Source of the DNA: CAZVEE01 sp964625525
GTDB taxonomy: Bacteria; Pseudomonadota; Alphaproteobacteria; JAJFIK01
Assembly: GCA_964625525.1 (NCBI GenBank)
Contig: CAZVEE010000058.1
Coordinates: forward strand, 1-21,245
DNA: 21,245 nucleotides
Direction of reading: 5' to 3'
The position numbers and the translations under genes were made by a program. The notes under the pieces are model-generated. The model was not told where the DNA came from. It saw only the letters and a list, made by a program, of their open reading frames with translations, and did no database searches. This document shows positions 16,603 through 21,245 of the stretch, in pieces. Within the stretch, counting starts at the first letter, position 1, and every line of letters starts with the position of its first letter.

Positions 16603-17166
16603 TCAGCACTCATCGCCGGCCGGGGCATCCGTTTCGCCGCAGGCCATGGCCTCGAAAACCAGCACCGGCTCATGGGGGGCCTCTGGGTCATCCGGCCGCA
16701 GCAATGAAAAGCGCAGCGTCGTGAGTTCCTGCTCCATCAGGCGAATCCACGGCCATGTATCGATGAAATCCTGCTCGCGGGTCATTACCTCCTCTCCGGC
16801 GCACATCTTCCGCGTGGATCCCACGGGCCCAAAGGCCACATGGGGCGGGTCGATGCTGAGAAGGTCCATGAAATACCGGTTGCAAGCGCTGTCACCGGAT
16901 ACGCGGGTGCCGCGGATGATCATGGTCATGGGCGGCTCAATCGCACTGAGGTCCTGGCCCCACATCTGCACGAGCCGCCAGGACGTCCCATCAAGGGTGT
17001 TGTCCACGATCTGATCATCGGCCCGCTCGGCTTCGGGGGGCTGTGCGCCTGAGGGCGCGTCCAGGGCCGCCGCGACCGGAGCTGTGTCCGCTGTCGCGCA
17101 GGCAGACAGGCTGGCCGCCAGCACCGCCGCCGCAAGACTCGTGAACCAGGTCTGCCGTATCACCAT
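16603..17166 (-). CDS. META-domain (HslJ-like) lipoprotein
   Basis: Predicted envelope lipoprotein with a META domain; HslJ-type members are associated with heat or antibiotic stress, but this protein's role is unknown. The 187 residues begin with a short basic segment and a hydrophobic stretch SLAAAVLAASLSAC, a lipobox with Cys23. A Pro/Ala/Asp-rich linker precedes the META domain (about 58-175): LDGTSWRLVQ, RVSGDSACNRYF (CNRY at 95-98), and a STRKMC block at 117-122 that matches the usual T-R-M-A-C region. The C-terminus has two further Cys (the last residue is Cys), possibly disulfide-bonded. The ATG has GGAGG 8 bases upstream. It converges on grpE with a 36-base gap and is divergent from the NnrU-family gene. 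Confidence 0.85.
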   Translation of the reverse strand: MVIRQTWFTSLAAAVLAASLSACATADTAPVAAALDAPSGAQPPEAERADDQIVDNTLDGTSWRLVQMWGQDLSAIEPPMTMIIRGTRVSGDSACNRYFMDLLSIDPPHVAFGPVGSTRKMCAGEEVMTREQDFIDTWPWIRLMEQELTTLRFSLLRPDDPEAPHEPVLVFEAMACGETDAPAGDEC

Positions 17167-17338
17167 ACCGCTTCCTCCCTCTCGGCACCGCGCCGGAATG
17201 CCCGGCGCACGCGCGTAACTGTAAATCCGAACGCCGCGGGCGGGAACCGGTCACACCTCGAAAGACGCCGAAAGCACTTCTCCCGCGGCGACCGGTTTTG
17301 CTAGCATCGCGGCGAAACAGCACAGATGGAGACTCCCC

Positions 17339-18055
17339 ATGACGGCTCTCGTTCTCGCGGCGGCGTTCTTTCTCGCGCTCCATCTGGTCGTGTCGGGCAC
17401 GCGGCTCCGGGACGTAATCGTCGCGCAGATCGGCGAGGGTGCCTATATAGGGCTGTTCTCGCTGCTGTCGCTGGTGGCCGTCAGCGCCATGGCCTGGGCT
17501 TATCCGGCCGCCTGGATGTCCGACGCCAATGCCAACGGCCCACAATGGCAGGCGCCCATGGGGCTCAGCCATGCGGGCAGCCTGTTGATGCTGCTGGCTG
17601 CGGTGATGGCGATCATCGGCATCACGACGCCGGGACCCACCGGGGTCCAGCCGCCGGGCGAGAAACCCACCAGCCTGCCGGATCCGCGCGGCATTCATAC
17701 GGTGACCCGCCACCCCTTCCTGTGGGGAGCGTTTTTGTGGGCCGCGTTCCATCTGCTGGTGAATTTCAGTTTGTCGGGAATCGTGCTGTTCGGGACGTTC
17801 GCGCTGCTCACCGCCATCGGCACAGCGTCCATTGACGCCAAGCGGGCCCGCGCTCTCGGACCCGCCTGGGACGCTTATGCGGCCAAGACCTCCAATGTCC
17901 CGTTCCTCGCCATCCTGCAAGGGCGCACGCGGTTTCACATCGGCGAAATCGGCTGGTGGCAATGGCTCGCAGCGGGCCTGATTTTCGCCGCGTTGTTTTA
18001 TGCGCATGCCTGGCTGTTCGGTGTGTCGCCGGTGCCCGGCTGGCAGCCGTACTGA
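17339..18055 (+). CDS. NnrU-family integral membrane protein
   Basis: Polytopic inner-membrane protein of the NnrU family (238 residues), related to isoprenylcysteine methyltransferase-like membrane proteins. NnrU was first noted next to nitric-oxide reductase genes in denitrifiers; no denitrification gene is in the window, so that role is not supported here. I count about five to six hydrophobic segments (about 2-19, 36-56, 79-97, 127-142, 146-162 and 209-229). The conserved THxVTRHP-type block appears as HTVTRHPFLWG (120-130), and the family also has the N-terminal LHLVVSGTRLRD block. The ATG has GGAG 8 bases upstream. It is a single plus-strand gene between two minus-strand genes; its TGA stop abuts the stop of the ExbD-like gene without a gap. 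Confidence 0.85.
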   Translation: MTALVLAAAFFLALHLVVSGTRLRDVIVAQIGEGAYIGLFSLLSLVAVSAMAWAYPAAWMSDANANGPQWQAPMGLSHAGSLLMLLAAVMAIIGITTPGPTGVQPPGEKPTSLPDPRGIHTVTRHPFLWGAFLWAAFHLLVNFSLSGIVLFGTFALLTAIGTASIDAKRARALGPAWDAYAAKTSNVPFLAILQGRTRFHIGEIGWWQWLAAGLIFAALFYAHAWLFGVSPVPGWQPY

Positions 18056-18439
18056 TCAGTTGACCAGGTTTTCGATGGTGGAAATGGACGGCGCCCCGGC
18101 GCGGCGCGCCGCATCCAGGGTTTCCACCAGCACGCCTTGATCCGCCTGGGGGTGAAAAATCACCAGGACGGGCCGCTGGAGCGTGCCCACATTCTGGGCG
18201 AAGAGGGCCTCTCGCAACGTGGCGACCGGGGTCGGCTCAAAACCGCCGGCGCCTGGCGCGCCCACCCGCACCTCATTGGTGGAGGTCACGAAAACGATGA
18301 CGGGAATGCCGCTGATCCGCTCCGCCACCGTGGGCTCTTCCGGCGCCATGGTCGCCCAAGCCATCCAGCCCGCCGCCAGCAGCACGACCGCATATACCGC
18401 AAACCGCCACATCGCCATGGTGTCACGCCCCTCATCCAT
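18056..18439 (-). CDS. degenerate ExbD/TolR-like membrane-anchored protein
   Basis: A 127-residue protein with one N-terminal transmembrane segment (about 10-30) and a small periplasmic domain. I recognised it by comparison with the exbD gene 375 bases upstream: IPVIVFVTSTNEVRV matches VPIRVIITDANEVQV, and PVLVIFHPQADQGVLVETLDAARRAGAPS matches PVLIQAAAEADMGVTVTVLDQARQAGAPS. The N-terminal D-L-T-P-x-x-D segment that carries the proton-path Asp of ExbD/TolR is absent, so it should not form a normal proton-driven motor with an ExbB/TolQ stator. ATG 18439 was kept; the ATG at 18418, with GAGGGG upstream, is a good alternative. A TGCTATAAG extended -10 lies at 18481-18489. Possible roles are a static periplasmic partner of the canonical ExbD, or a decaying duplicate. 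No close named family is claimed. Confidence 0.7.
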   Translation of the reverse strand: MDEGRDTMAMWRFAVYAVVLLAAGWMAWATMAPEEPTVAERISGIPVIVFVTSTNEVRVGAPGAGGFEPTPVATLREALFAQNVGTLQRPVLVIFHPQADQGVLVETLDAARRAGAPSISTIENLVN

Positions 18440-18480
18440 TCCGCCCCATTGCTTGTCATCAGCGGGCGGTCCATGGAGCG

Positions 18481-18489
18481 CTTATAGCA
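18481..18489 (-). promoter_or_regulatory. candidate extended -10 promoter for the ExbD-like gene
   Basis: On the minus strand TGC followed by TATAAG forms an extended -10 element 42 bases before the ATG at 18439. No good -35 box lies at the usual spacing, which is acceptable for an extended -10. It suggests separate transcription of the small gene from the upstream exbD. Confidence 0.4.
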
Positions 18490-18613
18490 CAAGGCCGAAT
18501 TGGAGCGACCGTCAGCACGCAGCATCAATCGGGTCGATTGGAACGGGGGCGCCGGGATGACGGGCCATCCTCCATCGCTTCGAGAAAGGGACACGGCGCC
18601 GACGGCTAGCCGG

Positions 18614-18687
18614 AGCGATCACGGCCCCAGATCCATCACGGTCCTGGATCCATCACGATCAAGAGGGTGCTGTGACCAGCGATCACG
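18614..18687. repeat. phased ATCACG repeats
   Basis: ATCACG occurs at 18618, 18635, 18652 and 18682. The first three are spaced exactly 17 bases apart and the middle two share the longer GATCCATCACG; the first and last share AGCGATCACG. The arrangement resembles binding sites for an unknown factor, or an old short tandem duplication. Confidence 0.75.
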
Positions 18688-18704
18688 TAGATCGGTCTGA
18701 CGCG

Positions 18705-18744
18705 CGGCCCGCCTGCAGCGCACAAAAAAGCAGGACGCGGGCCG
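18705..18744. terminator. strong GC-rich hairpin downstream of exbD
   Basis: CGGCCCGC plus CTGC (18705-18716) pairs with GCAG, a 3-base bulge and GCGGGCCG (18730-18744); the loop holds six A on the plus strand (six T on the minus strand). It lies 70-110 bases after the exbD stop on the minus strand. The T run is in the loop and not after the stem, so classical intrinsic termination is uncertain. Confidence 0.5.
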
Positions 18745-18813
18745 TTTCCCGTCATCCTGCTGTTCTATCGCCCGGCACCATCGCGCCATGGCGTGTGGCC
18801 ACGAGTGCGTTCG

Positions 18814-19242
18814 TTACTCGATGGCCGCGGCCTCGATCGTCACCGATGGGGCACCGGCCTGACGGGCCTGGTCGAGCACCGTAACCGTGACGCCCATATC
18901 GGCTTCCGCCGCGGCCTGGATCAACACGGGGCCGTCCTGGTTATCCACGCGCAACCGCTCGATATTGGCGCGCACGGCGCGGCGGTCGATGGTCCGCGGC
19001 TGCTGCGTGCGTTCGTCGATCACCTGCACTTCGTTGGCATCGGTGATGATCACGCGGATCGGCACCACCCGCTGCGCGGTCTGCTGATCCTGATTGGGAT
19101 CGGGCCGCAACACGTCGATCCCGCGCTCGCGCACGAAGGTCGCGGTCACGATGAAGAAGATCAGCATGATGAACACGATGTCGAGCATCGGTGTTAGATC
19201 GATCGCTGAATCATCTGCGTCTGAAGAACGTCTGCGTCTCAC
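18814..19242 (-). CDS. exbD: ExbD/TolR-family biopolymer transport protein (orphan)
   Basis: Inner-membrane component of a proton-driven ExbB-ExbD or TolQ-TolR type motor. The 142-residue protein has a basic N-terminus, then IDLTPMLDIVFIMLIFFIVTATF, in which Asp21 of the transmembrane segment (17-36) corresponds to the essential Asp of ExbD/TolR. A periplasmic domain follows, with RVIITDANEVQV, VRANIERLR and PVLIQAAAEAD then VTVLDQARQAGAPSVTIEA, full-length for the family. The start is a GTG preceded closely by GGCGGAG. No exbB/tolQ or tonB/tolA gene is found in the window, so it is an orphan here. It lies between the alkB-like gene and the degenerate ExbD-like gene, all on the minus strand. 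The family is certain; the exact partner system is unknown. Confidence 0.92.
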   Translation of the reverse strand: MRRRRSSDADDSAIDLTPMLDIVFIMLIFFIVTATFVRERGIDVLRPDPNQDQQTAQRVVPIRVIITDANEVQVIDERTQQPRTIDRRAVRANIERLRVDNQDGPVLIQAAAEADMGVTVTVLDQARQAGAPSVTIEAAAIE

Positions 19243-19328
19243 GGCTCCGCCACCATTCTATTCTGTTGCCCCACAGCCCTGAGTGTCCCCAAGACCGCCC
19301 GCGAATGCAAGCATCTGAGATCATGCCA

Positions 19329-19348
19329 CCGCCATACAGCTATGGCGG
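19329..19348. other. perfect 8-bp stem-loop between alkB-like gene and exbD
   Basis: CCGCCATA (19329-19336), loop CAGC, TATGGCGG (19341-19348): a perfect inverted repeat midway between the stop of the alkB-like gene and the exbD GTG. No T tract on either strand. It may be an mRNA hairpin ending the alkB-like transcript, or an operator for exbD. Confidence 0.55.
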
Positions 19349-19431
19349 GAGATCCGGCAGCGCCGATCCCGCATACCCCTCAAGTATATGCCATTCAGGG
19401 ATGCCATGGAATGGTTTCGGTCCGGCAAAGA

Positions 19432-20061
19432 TCACCTCGCGCTGCGCGTCACGCGCCTCAAAGTCACATTGAGCCGCCCGCCGTCCCGCAACAAGCCGGA
19501 GGTTCCCGGATAGATCCGGTCCACCCCGTGATAAAATTGCCGCGCCGCACCCCCCATAACGACCACCGCGCCTGAGGCCAGTTTCAAGGACCGGGTCGGA
19601 TCCCGCCGAGCCGCACCCCCCATGCGGTAAAGCGCCGTATCCCCCAGCGAGATCGACACCACCGGGGCGTGGGGCTCGTCTTCATCGGCGTCGATATGGA
19701 GCCCCATCTTGGCCTTGGGTCCGTAGAGATTGACCAGCCCCGCCTCGGGCGGCGCGGGCCAGTCGGCCAACCGCTCCCACACCGCGCACAGACGCGCCGG
19801 CATCTGCGGCCAGGGCTCGGCCGTTACGGGATGCGTGGCCTGATAGCGATAGCCGTCTTTGTCAGACACCCAGCCGAGTGGCCCGCAATTGGTCATGCGG
19901 ACCGAAAATGGCGTCCCGGTGCGCGGCATGACGGGGGTGTAAAAGGGCGCCGCCGCCGCCACGGCCCGCAAATCCTCCACCAGCGCCCGCTGATCTTCTG
20001 GAGAGAGCGCTTCGGGATAGATCACAAAACCGCCGACGGTCAGGGCGTTGGTGGTGTCCAT
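19432..20061 (-). CDS. alkB: AlkB-family alpha-ketoglutarate-dependent dioxygenase (DNA alkylation repair)
   Basis: Fe(II)/2-oxoglutarate dioxygenase that oxidatively removes 1-methyladenine and 3-methylcytosine lesions from DNA or RNA. The 209 residues match the AlkB length and order: FVIYPEALSPEDQRALVEDL at the start, MTNCGPLGW (56-64), VNLYGPKAKMGLHIDADE with the iron ligands His122 and Asp124, the VVSISLGD strand, a substrate loop, then the third iron ligand His178 in FYHGVDRI, and RLNVTLR with Arg196 and Arg202 for 2-oxoglutarate and substrate. The ATG start has no strong ribosome binding site. The gene is on the minus strand, divergent from dnaK with 211 bases between the two starts, and no ada gene is nearby. 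Identity is strong by motif. Confidence 0.93.
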   Translation of the reverse strand: MDTTNALTVGGFVIYPEALSPEDQRALVEDLRAVAAAAPFYTPVMPRTGTPFSVRMTNCGPLGWVSDKDGYRYQATHPVTAEPWPQMPARLCAVWERLADWPAPPEAGLVNLYGPKAKMGLHIDADEDEPHAPVVSISLGDTALYRMGGAARRDPTRSLKLASGAVVVMGGAARQFYHGVDRIYPGTSGLLRDGGRLNVTLRRVTRSAR

Positions 20062-20117
20062 GGGCGTGCGGATCCTGTCGCCTGCGTCACCGCGATCGAG
20101 GGAATACCCCTGCCGCG

Positions 20118-20146
20118 CTTGCGGGTTCGCCGCATCCTCCTTATAT
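20118..20146 (+). promoter_or_regulatory. candidate sigma-32 promoter of dnaK
   Basis: CTTGCGG (20118-20124), 14-base spacer, CCTTATAT (20139-20146). This fits the CTTGAA...CCCCATNT heat-shock pattern with the expected spacing and predicts a start near 20153, giving a leader of about 120 bases. The same layout is seen before grpE and, less well, before hrcA. Confidence 0.6.
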
Positions 20147-20172
20147 CCCTGCCAGTTGCGGGTCGTTGGATC

Positions 20173-20261
20173 CTCCTAGAAACCCGCCGAAGTGCAAGAC
20201 CCTCAATCTGGGGACCTGCCGGGTGCCGCTCCGTGGCCCGGCCTTGGTCTGCCGCAAGGAG
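20173..20261 (+). promoter_or_regulatory. possible structured dnaK leader that sequesters the ribosome binding site
   Basis: Three nested complementary pairs are visible: CTCCT (20173-20177) with AGGAG (20257-20261, the presumed Shine-Dalgarno), GCAAGACC (20194-20201) with GGTCTGC (20246-20252), and CCGGG (20219-20223) with CCCGG (20237-20241). Such a fold could reduce translation until heating. The Shine-Dalgarno is 11 bases from the ATG, at the long end of the normal range. Confidence 0.35.
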
Positions 20262-20272
20262 TGAGAAGACGG

Positions 20273-21245
<973 letters not shown>

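Larger units (their letters stand above)
18440..18813. other. 374-base non-coding stretch between two ExbD-like genes
   Basis: No credible gene was found here: the short open frames lack family features and good starts. It contains the extended -10 element for the downstream gene, a cluster of ATCACG repeats at 18614-18687, and a GC-rich hairpin region at 18705-18760. I checked for tRNA-like and other known RNA shapes by eye and saw none. Confidence 0.7.

Noticed and set aside
17015..18007. 330-codon minus-strand frame over the NnrU-family gene
   Set aside because: The plus strand encodes a clear membrane protein with family motif; the minus frame is Arg/Gln/Gly-rich and featureless.
18440..18813. 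tRNA or small RNA gene in the long gap
   Set aside because: No T-loop/acceptor arrangement; only repeats and hairpins without a recognised RNA family.
19255..19260. TAGAAT as exbD -10 box
   Set aside because: Only 12 bases from the GTG, with no -35 box at suitable spacing; would need an almost leaderless transcript.

Overview
The window is GC-rich (roughly 65%), densely packed chromosomal DNA from an alphaproteobacterium. The evidence is the gene set and order: a malic enzyme fused to a phosphotransacetylase-like domain, an OlsB-type ornithine-lipid acyltransferase, rsmI-yraN-gshB next to an lppC-type lipoprotein gene, rph-rdgB-hemW divergent from hrcA-grpE, and dnaK preceded by a sigma-32-like promoter. 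I cannot place it more finely. Both ends cut genes: maeB lacks its 5' end and dnaK lacks its 3' half. I see no tRNA or rRNA gene, CRISPR array, transposase or phage gene.

Layout. (1) 1-2103, plus strand: the tail of maeB, converging on the next block with a 4-base overlap. (2) 2100-10534, minus strand: rsmI, yraN, a SirB1-like protein gene, gshB, a yifB/comM-type AAA+ ATPase, a membrane hybrid histidine kinase, a possible small gene and olsB, closely spaced and read in that order. (3) 10567-12057, plus strand: an LppC-like lipoprotein, divergent from rsmI. (4) 12074-14655, minus strand: rph, rdgB and hemW, with gaps of only a few bases. (5) 14819-16566, plus strand: hrcA and grpE, divergent from rph. 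(6) 16603-20061: a META-domain lipoprotein gene (minus), an NnrU-family membrane protein gene (plus), a degenerate ExbD-like gene (minus), a 374-base non-coding stretch with short phased repeats and a strong hairpin, a canonical orphan exbD (minus) and an AlkB-family dioxygenase gene (minus). (7) 20273-end, plus strand: dnaK.

How the genes work together. The clearest theme is protein quality control. HrcA is a heat-shock repressor, and GrpE and DnaK are partners in one chaperone cycle. The stretches before hrcA, grpE and dnaK carry boxes with the same geometry: a TTG-containing box, 14 bases, then an 8-mer resembling CCTTATNT. This looks like a shared sigma-32-type promoter. No CIRCE operator is visible, so HrcA probably acts elsewhere, as known for groESL in related bacteria. 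The minus-strand block from 10.5 to 2.1 kb mixes envelope, translation, glutathione and DNA-processing functions in compact operon style.

Most of the window is ordinary core genome and I did not find a convincing unknown system. The items most worth a second look are the degenerate ExbD paralogue beside an orphan exbD, the phased repeats and alternative hairpins between them, a catalytic-loop Asp-to-Glu change in DnaK, a possible folded dnaK leader that would hide its ribosome binding site, a tandem repeat in the HemW N-terminus, and a pseudo-receiver domain in the hybrid kinase.
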